Shown here in pieces: positions 33,890-45,284 of a DNA stretch of 64,000 nt. The position numbers and the translations under genes are program-made. The DNA is taken from the NCBI GenBank assembly GCA_028641055.1, contig CM054063.1, positions 46,873,920 through 46,937,919 of the forward strand. The letters run 5' to 3'. The DNA is from Alopecurus myosuroides (lineage: Eukaryota; Streptophyta; Magnoliopsida; Poales; Poaceae). How positions within the stretch are numbered: the first letter of the stretch is position 1; every line of letters begins with the position of its first letter. The notes under the pieces are model-generated. The model made no database searches. It was not told the origin of the DNA and saw only the letters and a program-made list of their open reading frames with translations.

Positions 33890-34423
33890 ACCCGGGAGGC
33901 GTTTCATTGGTTGTAGCTCCACAGGTCGGCGGTTATAAAGTGGCTAAAGTGTTGACTGATGGAGGGAGCATCATAAAATATTATATTACGACACCTTCAA
34001 GAGGATGAACCTGCAAGAGAATCAGCTTCAGTCATCATGAACCGTTTTCACGGGATTGTCACGGGTAAGTCAGCTCAGCCTATTGGGAGAATTTATCTTG
34101 AAGTTGCTTTTGGAACCATGGATAATTACAGGTCTGAGATTTTGGAATTCGAAGTTTTCGAGTTTAAAAGCCCGTATCATTCCTAGTTCGGACGACCAGC
34201 TTACGCCAAGTTTATGGCCAGACCCTGCTATGTCTATCTTAAACTGAAAATTCCAGTTCCAAAGGGAAATATTACAGTTAATGGGGATCGAGGTATAGCT
34301 CTAGAGTGTGAAGAAGGAGATGCGACTTACACAGAATCAGCATGTGCAAAAGAAGAACTAAAGTTATACAGGCTCCAGGTTGATCCTGAGGATATGCCCT
34401 CGCTCAAGAAGCCGTCAACTAGT
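33890..34423 (+). pseudogene. Element B protease region, interrupted by element C
   Basis: A gypsy aspartic protease fragment: VGGYKVAKVLTDGGSI (about 33925-33972, the D-G-G position replacing the usual D-x-G-S/A), then YLEVAFGTMDNYRSEILEFE and PAYAKFMARPCYVYLKLKIP in more than one frame. The coding text ends at PSLKKPSTS, where element C enters at 34424. It continues at 44673. Confidence 0.75.
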
Positions 34424-35943
34424 TGATGGCTCCCAAGTGCATGAGATCAATTGTAGTACTTTTTGAATTAGAAAGGTTGTCGAACCCACGAGGAGCAGAA
34501 GGAACTGGTAAGTAGAATAGCAAAGGAATAATAAAAGCAACAGGTGTTTTTGTGTTTTAATTGTGTAGTGCAAGTAAAGTAAAATGCGGAAAGTAAATTG
34601 CAGCAAGTAGTAGGTCTCAATGAGAGACAAAGCCCAATCCTCTAATGCGTAAGAGGACAAGCTCAAGTGTGTGTCTGTGTCTTATATGTGGAAAACGTTC
34701 CCGAGGGTTGCACGGATTTAGCTGGCATAGTGATTCATTGCATAACATGTTTGTATATCTTGTCTAGTTTTAATCTTCTTCGGACGGAGCCACAAATAGG
34801 AATAGCTAAATAAATAAACTATCACCCCATATGATGGATCACGTGGCCAATTAAATGACAGCACGAGAATTATTAAGACATGATGTCCCACCATAGCTAA
34901 GGTCCCCGATACAAGTACCCTCATAATGCAATTCAACGACTCTGTCTCAAGTTCCTGTCACCTAAAGACATTATCACGTCACTACACTACGGTGTTCTCC
35001 TATGAGCCCATGTAGGTGAAGTGTTGTACAGTCGATGTTCGTACAACACCATCATAGAATCACATAAAAGATAAATACTAGACCAAATAACAACTCATCT
35101 TATGTAACAAATCATTGCCAATTCATCCTATCCCTCAGGAACATGCGGGAACTACTCACAACGTGCAAACATGATCATGTATGGTGACATATGTGGTACA
35201 ACACAATCTGAAACAATGGATCCACCACCAAATAATGACAAGTACTCAATCCCAAACATGCAACAGAGTACAATAACACGTATCTACGGTGTAGCAATGA
35301 TCAAACTATGAGGGGAACGGAGTGGATCACGGTGATGGTGATGGTGGAGATGCAGGTGCTGGTGAGGATGGTGATGGAGATGCCTCCTCCGAGGCCAAGG
35401 AGGAGATGGGGATGAAGATGGGGATGATTTCCCCCTTCTCCGGAGCTCCGGAGCAGCAGGATCTGTCTCCCCCGCGGAGAGTTTCGAGAGTTTCGCCGCC
35501 CTGGCGGCTCCGTCTCGTCTCGGGAAAATTAGGTGTTCGTTTTCGGGGAAGACGGAGTCGTCAGCAAAAAGACCTCGGGGAGGAGGTGTTGTGGGACCAT
35601 TTGGGGGCCCCACACGCGGCCAGGGAATCTGGCCGCGTGGGCTACCCCCTTTTGGGCCTCCTGGCCCTCCTCCTTTGTGTCTTGTGCCCACGGCCTTTCT
35701 CCCGAAGAAAAACTGACAGGGTTTCTTTCCTTTCGCAATTTGGATACATGTAGCTCCTGAAACATCAAAAACATGAAAACAGGTGTTTTCTGACACCCAG
35801 AAATTAAATACCAAAAATGGGGACTTTGTAGGAAAGTCCCATAAAATCATCTAAAACATGCAAAACAATGACATAACATTGATAAAACATCCCAATAATG
35901 CCTATATGGAGGGTATAAATGATGATATAAAATTCACGTATCA
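34424..35943 (-). repeat. Element C 3' LTR
   Basis: 1,520 bp. On the minus strand it begins TGATACGTGAATTTTATATC and ends GAGCCATCA. Matches 43161-44667. It includes a low-complexity block rich in GATGGTGAT-type repeats (about 35330-35390). The GC-rich frames here are not supported as genes. Confidence 0.9.
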
Positions 35944-35957
35944 ACTCCCCCAAGCTT
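35944..35957 (-). other. Element C polypurine tract
   Basis: Minus-strand AAGCTTGGGGGAGT directly precedes the 3' LTR start TGATACG, where plus-strand DNA synthesis would be primed. Confidence 0.85.
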
Positions 35958-37428
35958 AAACCTTTGCTCGTCCTCGAGTAAATAAGGACATAGATCATTA
36001 CATGCATCAATGGACTTATGGCTGATAAATAAATACAGGCATTGTATCATCATCATGTTCAGTTATAATGCAAGCTGAATGAATAGAACTCATACACATA
36101 AGGATAACATATTCGAAGCTCTAGCAAACACCCCATACTTTTGAAAGCAAATAACCATTGTATGTTGGACAATCGAATTATACTCTTTAATTTGGAGAAA
36201 GATAAATGAGTAGAGGTAAAACATGATCAAGTCTCATTTAGTTTCCAAACTATTCAGCTTAAATTACTAATTGTAATGTGGCATCAATTGGGCTAAGACT
36301 CTCATTGCCCCTTTATCATTAGCATCTTAATTTATGAATGTTGAAGTAATGTGGTTGACAAGGTGTTGGTTGAATGTCTCATGCCCCGTGAGTGTGAAAA
36401 CCTACTCCATGATTACTCAACTTAAGATTCCTAATAAGCTTTGTACAATCATAATAAGTATTAATGACATCATAGAGAATTGCAAAGAGGTACCTCTTGC
36501 CCCATGACATAGAAACCAGCCCATGTCACAATAACAAGATGAACAAACGGAGTAGACTCATCATCCTTTTTTTATTTCATTCACTATATGCATAGCTTCT
36601 TATTTTATTGTAGGATGTGTTTGTAGAGTCCACTCTAGCTGTAAGTAAATTTCCACCATGATCAAGCATGGCTTGGGTTAGCGGCCCAATGCAATTTCTC
36701 TAGTCATATATACTTACTCATCAAAACTTACTATTCCTCTATTTCATTTCGGCATGGCAGGAGTCCAAAAACAAAAGCACATGACATCAACTAAATATAA
36801 AATTTCTTTGTGCAATGTTGAAAGCTTTTCACGTGATGCACGTGTTAGCCAACTCCCAACCAAAATCCTTGTCAAGCACAAAACTTTTAGCTCCCATTAA
36901 TGGGTCATGTTTGTTAAGTGCAATAGAAATAAATGTGTGCATTCAAAAGTTCGTGAGAGTCTTATCCCAAATTCAGCCCATGCCAATTAATAACATAAGC
37001 ATCTTAATTTAGAGCATAAATGAAACTATAACATGGTGAACATGCTCGGAATAGCCATTAAGCTAATAGATAGATAGTGGATTTATGTCATATTGAGATA
37101 ATTCTACAATTGTCCAACACACTCAAGTTAATTAATTTCAAGGCAAGATGTGATTGAAACCTCTAAATATGCCATGCTCATTTGCATGAGTGTTACCCAT
37201 AAATCCCCAAAACAAGGGAATCATGGATGACACCATACTTTATTATTCATTGATAAACCATAAGACGGGGATGCATGATAATGCTCAATGAGCTCACTCA
37301 AGCCTAAACAAAAACGATAACTAGATAATAAAAGCAAGACACACCAAAACTAGATAGACATGATAAAGCTGATAAAAGACGGGGGATAGGTGAAACTCCC
37401 CCAAGCTTAGATGGTTGCGGTAATTTCT
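35958..37428 (-). other. Element C non-coding region between ORF3 and polypurine tract
   Basis: About 1.5 kb of AT-rich internal sequence with no supported frame on either strand. A second polypurine-like GCTTGGGGGAGT is on the minus strand near 37398-37409, next to the end of ORF3. Such spacers are common in Athila-like elements. Confidence 0.6.
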
Positions 37429-38034
37429 TCATTCTCCCTTCTTCTCGTACTCAGCCCACCACTCTTTCTTCTTCTTCTCTTCATAGTTGTCTTCAAGCTC
37501 TCCAATGATGCGCATCTTGAGGTTACAGGCTTGCTCAAATGCTCCTGCAACTTTTCCCAACCTTTCCATGAGGTCCTTCTCCACCGTCTCCTTGGGAGTT
37601 TTCCACTCCGGGCTTGGTGCTTTCTTCTTGGGAATAAGGTGATCCCAATCTCCAGTGCAATTCTTCTCAGTGGGAGTTTCCCTGCCAATAAGAGGAGAAA
37701 CTGCGTTTTTGCTAGCAAGTGAGTGCCTTGGAGCCTTCCCTCCGGTGCTCATACGTGCGGACTGTCTCTTGTTTCCAAAAGACATGTTCACCCGTACGCC
37801 AGCAACAGGGATTGGTGATGGAGGTGCTGTTGCAAGATGTGGTATGTCGAAGATGGCCTCGTCATCTTCCTCTTTAGGTTCTTCATCCATGATCTCGCGA
37901 AGCTCCACGTCCTCGTCATCCGAGTAGTCCTTCCTCTTCCTATTCCTCCTGTGGACGGATGTGGGGCTGTTGCCCTCAAGCTTATCATCATCATCGTCCA
38001 TGGAGGTGCATTGGTAGGAGTCTCCCGAAGTCAT
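37429..38034 (-). CDS. Element C third ORF (201 aa), unknown function
   Basis: Runs from ATG 38034 to a stop at 37429 without interruption. The protein starts MTSGDSYQCTSMDDDDD and contains a basic patch (HRRNRKRKDYSDDEDVELRE, a possible nuclear localisation signal next to acidic residues). A Pro-rich stretch follows (about 70-80), and the helical, highly charged C-terminus has the segment MERLGKVAGAFEQACN and ends WWAEYEKKGE. Athila-like elements often have an extra ORF here, sometimes called env-like. I see no signal peptide, transmembrane segment or glycoprotein feature, so env is not supported. The frame is also open upstream to 38352, but that part overlaps non-conserved GC-rich DNA. Function unknown. 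Confidence 0.6.
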   Translation of the reverse strand: MTSGDSYQCTSMDDDDDKLEGNSPTSVHRRNRKRKDYSDDEDVELREIMDEEPKEEDDEAIFDIPHLATAPPSPIPVAGVRVNMSFGNKRQSARMSTGGKAPRHSLASKNAVSPLIGRETPTEKNCTGDWDHLIPKKKAPSPEWKTPKETVEKDLMERLGKVAGAFEQACNLKMRIIGELEDNYEEKKKKEWWAEYEKKGE

Positions 38035-38364
38035 GGCTTGGAAATCCTCACAGACAGAATAGACAAAACAAAGATCGTGCGAGAACTCTCGGTGCGGGAT
38101 TAGATCGACAAAAGGGGGTATATATTGACGGTTTTTGGGGGTAAGACGAAGCATCAGAGTCGAAAACGAGACGGAACGGGACTCCGAGGTGGAAAATGGG
38201 TACCTCCACGCGGCCAAGAAATCTGGCCGCGTGTGGGGTCCTCTTTTCCCCCTCGAGGTCCAATTCCTTCCAATTTTCTTGTCCCATGCGCTAATTTCCA
38301 TAAAAAATGAGTTCCGTAAGTTTTCACGCAATTCCGAGAAACTTCCAAACACAATAATTGTAAA

Positions 38365-41016
38365 TTATTGAATTTGGGTTTCTGAAACTGCAGGATCCCG
38401 TACAATTACCTCCTCCGGTGTCATTAACTTTATCTCCTCGATGGTTCCTATGAAGCTCTTTCCTGCAATATAATGTTTTAGGCGTTGTCCATTGACCACA
38501 TGAGGTTTACCTTTCATATCACCGTGAAGACGGATGGCCCCCGAACGGTATACCTCCTGTACTACCAATGGACCCTGCCATTTTGAAGCTAATTTCCCTG
38601 CAGAAAACTTAAAACGAGAGTTGTACAATAGGACTTGATCACCTACTTTAAATTCCTTTCTTTTAATTTTCTTATCATGCCAAAATTTAACTTTCTCTTT
38701 AAACAATTTTGCACTTTCATATGCTTCATTCCTCTATTCATCTAATAGATTTAGGTCAAGCAATCTCTTCTCCCCCGCTGTTTTTAAATCAAAATTTAAT
38801 TTCTTAATAGCCCATCTAGCTTTATGTTCTAATTCAACGGGTAAATGACATGCTTTTCCATAAACCATTTTATAAGGAGACATACCCATAGGATTTTTAT
38901 AAGCAGTTCTATAAGCCCACAATGCATCATTAATTTTAAGTGGCCAATCAGATCTAGCTCTGTTTACTGTTTTCTCTAAAATTAGTTTAATTTCCCTATT
39001 ACTTAATTCAACTTGTCCACTAGTTTGAGGATGATAGGGTGATGCAATTCTATGATTAACATTATATTTTGCCAATGTTTTTCTAAGAACACCATGCATA
39101 AAATGAGATCCACCATCAGTAATTAAAAATCTAGGAACACCAAATCTAGGGAAAATAATTTCTTTAAGCATTTGCATGGCTGTGGCATGGTCTGCACTCT
39201 TAGTAGGAATTTCTTCTACCCATTTTGTAACATAATCAACAGCAACCAAAATGTGAGTATGTTTTGTACAAGATGCAGGAAATGGTCCCATAAAGTCAAA
39301 ACCCCACACATCAAATGGTTCAAGTGGTAATGTATAGTTCATAGGCATTTCATTCCTTCTACCAATGTTTCCTACTCTTTGACATTTATCACAAGTTTTA
39401 ACATATTCAGCACAATCCTTGAATAGAGTAGGCCAATAAAAACCACATTGTAATACCTTTGCTGCAGTACGATCTCCTGCATGATGTCCTCCATAGGGAC
39501 TGTCATGACAATCTCTTATAATAGCCTGCCGTTCATGCTCAGGTACACAACGTCTAATAATGCCATCAACACTTTTCTTATACAAGAATGGATCATCCCA
39601 AAAATAATGTCTAAGGTCATAAAAGAATTTCTTTCTTTGCTGGTAAGTAAATTGTGGTGGCATAACTTTCCCAACAATAAAATTTGCATAATTAGCAAAC
39701 CAAGGAGATGCAACTTTAGCACTAGAAACACTAACAAGGGCAAGTTGTTCATTAGCAAAACTATCATTAATAGGAATAGAATCATCAGGTATATTTTCCA
39801 TTCTAGGAAGATGATCAGCTACGGGATTATCTTCTCCTTTCCTATCTACTATGTGTAAATCAAATTCTTGCAACAAAAGTACCCATCTTATTAGCCTAGG
39901 CTTAGCATCTTTCTTATTCATCAAATATTTAATAGCAGAATGATCAGAGTGCACAGTGACTTTTGAATCAATTATGTAAGATCTAAATTTATCACATGCA
40001 AATATTACCGCTAAAAATTCTTTTTCAGTTGTAGCATAATTTCTTTGAGCACCATCTAGTGTTTTACTAGCATAGTAAATAACATTCAATTTCTTATCAA
40101 CCCTTTGGCCTAAAACAGCTCCAACTGCATAATCACTAGCATCACACATAATTTCAAAGGGCAAGTTCCAATCAGCAGTTATTAAGGCTTTCTTTAAAAC
40201 ATTAAAGGATTCTATGCAATCATCACTAAAAGAAAACGGAACATCCTTTTGCAAAAGATTGGTTAGAGGCTTTGATATTTTAGAGAAATCTTTAATTAAC
40301 CTACGATAAAAGCCTGCATGACCGAGAAAACTTCTTATACCTTTGATGTCTCTTGGATATGGTAATTTCTCAATAGCTTCAATTTTTGCTGGGTCAACTT
40401 CTATTCCTCTTCCAGAAATACGATGCCCAAGAACAATTCCCTCTGTTACCATAAAGTGACACTTATCCCTATTAAGAACAAGGTGTTGGTCTTCACAACG
40501 CTGCAAAACTTTGTTAAGGTTGAACAAGCAATTATCGAAAGAAGTACCATACACCGAAAAATCATCCATAAAGACTTCCACTATCTTTTCAATATAATCA
40601 GCAAATATAGCATTCATGCATCTCTGAAAAGTAGCAGGCACATTACATAAACCAAAAGGCATTCTCCTATAAGCAAATGTACCATATGGGCAAGTAAAAG
40701 TGGTCTTTTCCTGATCATTACTATGAACTGGAATTTGAGAGAAGCCTGAATACCCATCTAAATAACAAAAGTGAGAATGTTTAGATAATCTCTCTAGCAT
40801 TTTATCAATAAAGGGCAATGGATAATGGTCCTTACGAGTTGCTTTATTTAATTTTCTATAATCAATGCACATTCTATAACCAACAATAGTACGTTGAGCA
40901 ACAAGTTCATCATCTTTATTAGGAACCACAGTAATTCCACCTTTCTTAGGAACACAATGAATAGGACTAACCCATTTACTATCAGCTATAGGATAAATAA
41001 TACCAGCCTCTATGAG
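38365..41016 (-). pseudogene. Element C RT, RNase H and integrase (one internal stop)
   Basis: Continues the gag-pol frame after the stop at 41017-41019. RT has [20 protein letters not shown] and the catalytic FMDDFSVYG (about 40551-40577). RNase H has [18 protein letters not shown] (about 40100-40160) and [18 protein letters not shown]. Integrase has an HHCC-type domain ([20 protein letters not shown], then CDKCQRVGN), and the D-D-E residues in [18 protein letters not shown] and [16 protein letters not shown] stop at 38734-38736 separates a final integrase segment (SAGKLASKWQGPLVVQEVYR, about 38550-38610). All catalytic motifs are intact. The stop fits a TGG-to-TAG change. Confidence 0.92.
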
Positions 41017-43044
41017 TCAAATTACCTCCTTTCTTACCACTTCCTTCATTTTTGGATGTAGACGGCGTTGGAAATCAACAACATGTTTAGCATCTTCTTC
41101 CAAATTAATTTTATGCATACATAGAGCTGGACTTATGCCCTTAAGATCATCAAGAGAATAACCAATAGCCTTACGGTGAGCTTTAAGTACATCAAGTAAT
41201 TTCTCTTCTTCCTCAGCTGAAAGGTTAGCACTAATAATAACAGGATATATATTTTTCTTATCCAAGTATGCATATTTCAGATTTCCAGGCAAAGGCTTTA
41301 ATTCAAAACTAGGATATCCTTTAGGAGGTGGGAGTACTCCTAGATTATCAGGTAGGATATGCAATTGTAATTGTGGAGGTTGCTGCCATAATGTTTGTTC
41401 TAAAGCTTCTTTTTCTGCATCATTAAATGGCTCTTCCTGATTAAGCATATAACGTTCCACCACGTCTGATGAAGCTACAGCTATATGAGCAAGAGTTTCA
41501 ATTATATCTTTAGATTTTGGTTCTTTCTTAGCAGGTTTATCAGCAAATTTAGAAAAATTAAATTCAAGTTTCTCTCCAACACATTCAATAAACACCCTTT
41601 CTCTAGGCAAATCAATTTCAGCACCAACAGTATGTAAGAAAGGTCTACCAAATATAATAGGACATAAAGAATCTTGTGGACAACCAAGCACAATAAAATC
41701 AGTAGGATATTTTATTTTCCCTACCAATACTTCAACATCTCTAACAATTCCAAAGGGACTAATATAATCTTTATTAGCAAGCTGAATGGTCATACCTGTT
41801 TCTTCTATGGTGATAGGATCAATATCAGGCTTAATTTCTTGATAGAGAGAATATGGAATGACACTAATGCTTGCTCCAATATCACATAAACCATGATAAC
41901 AAGAAGTCTCAATAGAGCATGATATAATTGGCTTACCAACTTTGGATGAATTCCCTTTAATAACTTTGGTAGCATCTTCACATAAATAAACATCAACAGG
42001 ATCTTCTTCATTTAATTGCTTAATAATAGAGACTTGGTTCTTGACTTCCACCTGTTCTTTAGGTTGAGAACATCTCTTTCTACTTTTGTCAGCAACAGCA
42101 ATAAGAAAATTCTCTTTAACTTTTTCAGGATAGGGAGGTGGTTCAATATATTCTTCTATTACTACAGATGACACTGGTGTTTCTTTAATAAATTTAGGGA
42201 CAACAATAGAAGATTTAACAGGTTGAACATAATAATCAAAGCCACTTTTAGGAATTCGAATGTGCTCAGCAAATTTCTTAGCTATTTCAATTGCAACATA
42301 TGGATCAAGAACAAAATCTTTAATAACATTCTTGAACAAAATAGAATTAGAGAAACTTTCTACACATGAATATCCATAATCAAAATAAGCTTCATTACCT
42401 TTGTCTAGGTCCCAATATTCAGAGTTCTTCGAAATAATTTCCAATAAATTCCAAGCTTCTTCTGCAGTATTATTTGTAAAGCTTCCACCAGATGAACCAT
42501 CCAAATATTGCTTTAGCCTATCAGGTAGTCTCACATAAAAGTTTATCAATATAAGTTTATTTGTGAGATCATGACAAGGATTCTTACGAAGGAGGTCCTT
42601 AAGCCTCCCCCAAGCTTGAGTAATACTCTCTCCAAGGTGTGGCCAAAAATTAAATATAAAGCAACGGTTCTCATAAGCCTCTTTAGGAGTAAAATATTTA
42701 AGAAAGAAAACCTTCATAAAAGTATCCCAATTATGTGTAATTTCTTCATCCAGGGACATATACCATTTTCGAGCATCACCAGTTAAGGACTGGTACAATA
42801 ACTTGCATTTTACCTCCTCCTCAGAAATAGCCTTGAGCCTAATTAGCCCACATATATCCTCAATAGCCCGTATGTGATCACTTGCAGCCTTTGTTCCATC
42901 CCCTGCAAAATACTCATTCCTAACAGCTTTAACAAATTCAAGGGGAATAATATACCCATCATCATGAGGTGCTTTTTCAACAACTTTAGGTTTAATAGCA
43001 TAAGCACTCTCATATAAAGCAAGTTTCAGCGGAGCATCTCTCAT
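41017..43044 (-). CDS. Element C gag-protease (675 aa to first stop)
   Basis: The frame starts at ATG 43044 (MRDAPLKLALYESAYAIKP), about 90 bp inside the primer site. The capsid-like region has LLYQSLTGDARKWYMSLDEE, then NWDTFMKVFFLKYFTPKEAY. A central GGSFTNNTAEEAWNLLEIIS segment matches element A gag. The aspartic protease motif CDIGASISVIPYSLY lies near residue 386, with the catalytic Asp present. No CCHC knuckle was noticed. The C-terminal 90 residues are already the start of RT (DAKHVVDFQRRLHPKMKEV). Translation ends at TGA 41017-41019 within RT, possibly a CGA-to-TGA change. The open frame also extends upstream to 43095 without an ATG. Confidence 0.9.
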   Translation of the reverse strand: MRDAPLKLALYESAYAIKPKVVEKAPHDDGYIIPLEFVKAVRNEYFAGDGTKAASDHIRAIEDICGLIRLKAISEEEVKCKLLYQSLTGDARKWYMSLDEEITHNWDTFMKVFFLKYFTPKEAYENRCFIFNFWPHLGESITQAWGRLKDLLRKNPCHDLTNKLILINFYVRLPDRLKQYLDGSSGGSFTNNTAEEAWNLLEIISKNSEYWDLDKGNEAYFDYGYSCVESFSNSILFKNVIKDFVLDPYVAIEIAKKFAEHIRIPKSGFDYYVQPVKSSIVVPKFIKETPVSSVVIEEYIEPPPYPEKVKENFLIAVADKSRKRCSQPKEQVEVKNQVSIIKQLNEEDPVDVYLCEDATKVIKGNSSKVGKPIISCSIETSCYHGLCDIGASISVIPYSLYQEIKPDIDPITIEETGMTIQLANKDYISPFGIVRDVEVLVGKIKYPTDFIVLGCPQDSLCPIIFGRPFLHTVGAEIDLPRERVFIECVGEKLEFNFSKFADKPAKKEPKSKDIIETLAHIAVASSDVVERYMLNQEEPFNDAEKEALEQTLWQQPPQLQLHILPDNLGVLPPPKGYPSFELKPLPGNLKYAYLDKKNIYPVIISANLSAEEEEKLLDVLKAHRKAIGYSLDDLKGISPALCMHKINLEEDAKHVVDFQRRLHPKMKEVVRKEVI

Positions 43045-43131
43045 AAAAGCCACAATAATAACAGGATGCAACAGCAAGTAAAATTCAGCTTTCAAGTTTC
43101 CTTACCAAACTTCTTACCAATAGCGCTACGC

Positions 43132-43149
43132 TCCCCGGCAACGGCGCCA
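43132..43149 (-). other. Element C primer-binding site
   Basis: Minus-strand TGGCGCCGTTGCCGGGGA lies 11 bp after the 5' LTR end. It is the intact form of the degenerate site in element A (13309-13326) and fits a tRNA-Asp-type primer. Confidence 0.85.
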
Positions 43150-43160
43150 GAAAAGTGTCT

Positions 43161-44667
43161 TGATGGCTCCCAAGTGCAGGAGATCAATTGTAGTACTTTT
43201 CGAATTAGAAAGGTTGTCGAACCCACGAGGAGCAGAAGGAACTGGTAAGTAGAATAGCAAAGGAATAATAAAAGCAACAGGTGTTTTTGTGTTTTAATTG
43301 TGTAGTGCAAGTAAAGTAAAATACGGAAAGTAAATTGCAGCAAGTATTAGGTCTCAATGAGAGACAAAGCCCAATCCCCTAATACGCAAGAGGACAAACT
43401 CAAGTGTGTGTTTGTGTCTTATATGTAGAAAACGTTCCCGAGGGCTGCACGGATTTAGCTGGCATAGTGATTCATTGCATAACATGTTTGTATATCTTGT
43501 CTAGTTTTAATCTTCTTCGGACGGAGCCACAAATAGGAATAGCTAAATAAATAAACTATCAACCCTTATGATGGATCACGTGGCCAATTAAATGACAGCA
43601 CGAGAATTATTAAGACATGATGTCCCACCATAGCTAAGGTCCCCGATACAAGTACCCTCATAATGCAATTCAACGACTCTGTCTCAACTTTCTGTCACCT
43701 AAAGACATCATCACGTCACTACACTACGGTGTTCTCCTATGAGCCCATGTAGGTGAAGTGTTGTACAGTCGACGTTCGTACAACACCATCATAGAATCAC
43801 ATAAAAGATAAATACTAGATCAAATAACAACTCATCTTATGTAACAAATCATTGCCAATTCATCCTATGCCCTCAGGAGCATGCGGGAACTACTCACAAC
43901 GTGCAAACATGATCATGTATGGTGACATATGTGGTACAACACAATCTGAAACAATGGATCCACCACCAAATAATGACAAGTACTCAATCCCAAACATGCA
44001 ACAGAGTACAATAACACGTATCTAGGGTGTAGCAATGATCAAACTATGAGGGGAACGGAGTGGATCACAGTGATGGTGGAGATGCAGGTGCTGGTGAGGA
44101 TGGTGATGGAGATGCCTCCCCCCACGCCAAGGAGGAGATGGGGATGAAGATGGGGATGATTTCCCCCTTCTCCGGAGCTCTGGAGCAGCAGGATCTGTCT
44201 CCCCCGCGGAGATTTTCGCCGCCCTGGCGGCTCCGTCTCGTCTCGGGAAAATTAGGGTGTTCATTTTCGGGGAAGACGGAGTCGTCAGCAAAAAGACCTC
44301 GGGGAGGAGGTGCTGTGAGCCCATTTGGGGGCCCCACACGCGGCCAGGGAATCTGGCCGCGTGGGCTACCCCCTTTTGGGCCTCCTGGCCCTCCTCCTTT
44401 GTGTCTTGTGCCCACGGCCTTTCTCCCGAAGAAAAACTGACAGGGTTTCTTTCCTTTCGCAATTTGGATACCCGTAGCTCCTGAAACATCAAAAACATGA
44501 AAACAGGTGTTTTCTGACACCCAGAAATTAAATACCAAAAATAGGGACTTTGTAGGAAAGTCCCATAAAATCATCTAAAACATGCAAAACAATGACATAA
44601 CATTGATAAAATATCCCAATAATGCCTATATGGAGGGTATAAATGATGATATAAAATGCACGTATCA
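43161..44667 (-). repeat. Element C 5' LTR
   Basis: 1,507 bp matching 34424-35943 with scattered substitutions (mostly transitions) and a few small indels. On the minus strand it begins TGATACGTGCATTTTATATC and ends GGGAGCCATCA. Confidence 0.9.
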
Positions 44668-44672
44668 CTAGT

Positions 44673-45090
44673 CTAAACTGAAATTCAAATCAGCTCAAGA
44701 TACTAAACTGGTAGATTTCACCCTAGGCGACTCTTCAAAACAGTTCAGCGTGGGGGCTCTTATGACTGATAAATAGCAAACCGCGCTCATCTAGTTCCTC
44801 CGTGAGAATGAGGACATTTTTCATGGAAGCCCTTTCACTTGTTGTGCATAGTTTATGGATCCTAAACTGAAACTTATACGACAGTTCCTCCGTCTCTTCA
44901 ATGGTGAGAAAAGAAAGGCTATTGGAGAACAAATAGCCCGACTTTTGGCAGCTAGGTTTATTGTGGATGTGCTTCACCAATAGTGGTTGGCAAATCCAAT
45001 TCTGGTTCTGAATAAGGCCAGTCCGAAGGATCCGTTTGCTTTACCTAAAGAAATAGCTTATTGTCCCCGGAGATTATCATATTTCCATAC
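44673..45090 (+). pseudogene. Element B pol remnant after element C
   Basis: Scattered gypsy pol text continues element B in shifting frames: a VDFTLGDSSKQFSVGALMTD segment (about 44707-44770), a LIQFL-like segment, then a region reading RQFLRLFNGEKRKAIGEQIA with AARFIVDVLHQ (about 44880-44975). This is the stretch upstream of the RT core in that lineage. The match fades near 45090, so the rest of B was deleted. Confidence 0.7.
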
Positions 45091-45248
45091 TGGTCCTAGG
45101 TTAAACTAAAGAAATATGGATATTTTTTCCTCCATGAACTTATTCAAAAAAATTATTTAATTTGATCTTTTTTCTCCGAGTTTTCATATTTTCTTTCAGA
45201 ACATAGGCATATGTCACTAGAGAGTCCAAAATGATCAAAAATTCCAAA

Positions 45249-45284
<36 letters not shown>

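Larger units (their letters stand above)
34424..44667 (-). mobile_element. Element C: Athila-like Ty3/gypsy, nearly intact
   Basis: 10,244 bp, flanked by perfect CTAGT copies (34419-34423 and 44668-44672). LTRs are 34424-35943 (3') and 43161-44667 (5'). The primer site (43132-43149) and polypurine tract (35944-35957) are both present on the minus strand. It encodes gag, protease, RT, RNase H and integrase in one frame with two stop codons, plus an extra ORF before the 3' LTR. At least 20 LTR differences were seen by eye over about 1.5 kb, so it is several times older than element D. Confidence 0.95.
21809..45090 (+). mobile_element. Ty3/gypsy element B, truncated and split by elements D and C
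   Basis: The LTR starts TGTTGGGGGAATGAC at 21809, is interrupted by element D, and resumes to about 31143. A primer site is at 31151-31168. Gag (about 31700-33735) and protease follow. Element C splits the protease-RT region at 34424-44667. Text fitting pre-RT continues at 44673-45090 and then stops. There is no 3' LTR in view. The host element is therefore spread over 23 kb although only about 4.3 kb is its own. Confidence 0.85.

Noticed and set aside
35284..35850. His/Pro-rich frames in the element C LTRs
   Set aside because: They derive from GATGGT-type low-complexity DNA and differ between the two LTRs.
37429..38352. Full 307-codon open frame as the third protein of element C
   Set aside because: The first 106 codons lack a good start and resemble non-coding GC-rich LTR-like text; the ATG at 38034 is preferred.
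45255..45282. CRISPR-like or regulatory array
   Set aside because: It is a plain GA microsatellite. No repeat-spacer structure exists anywhere in the window.
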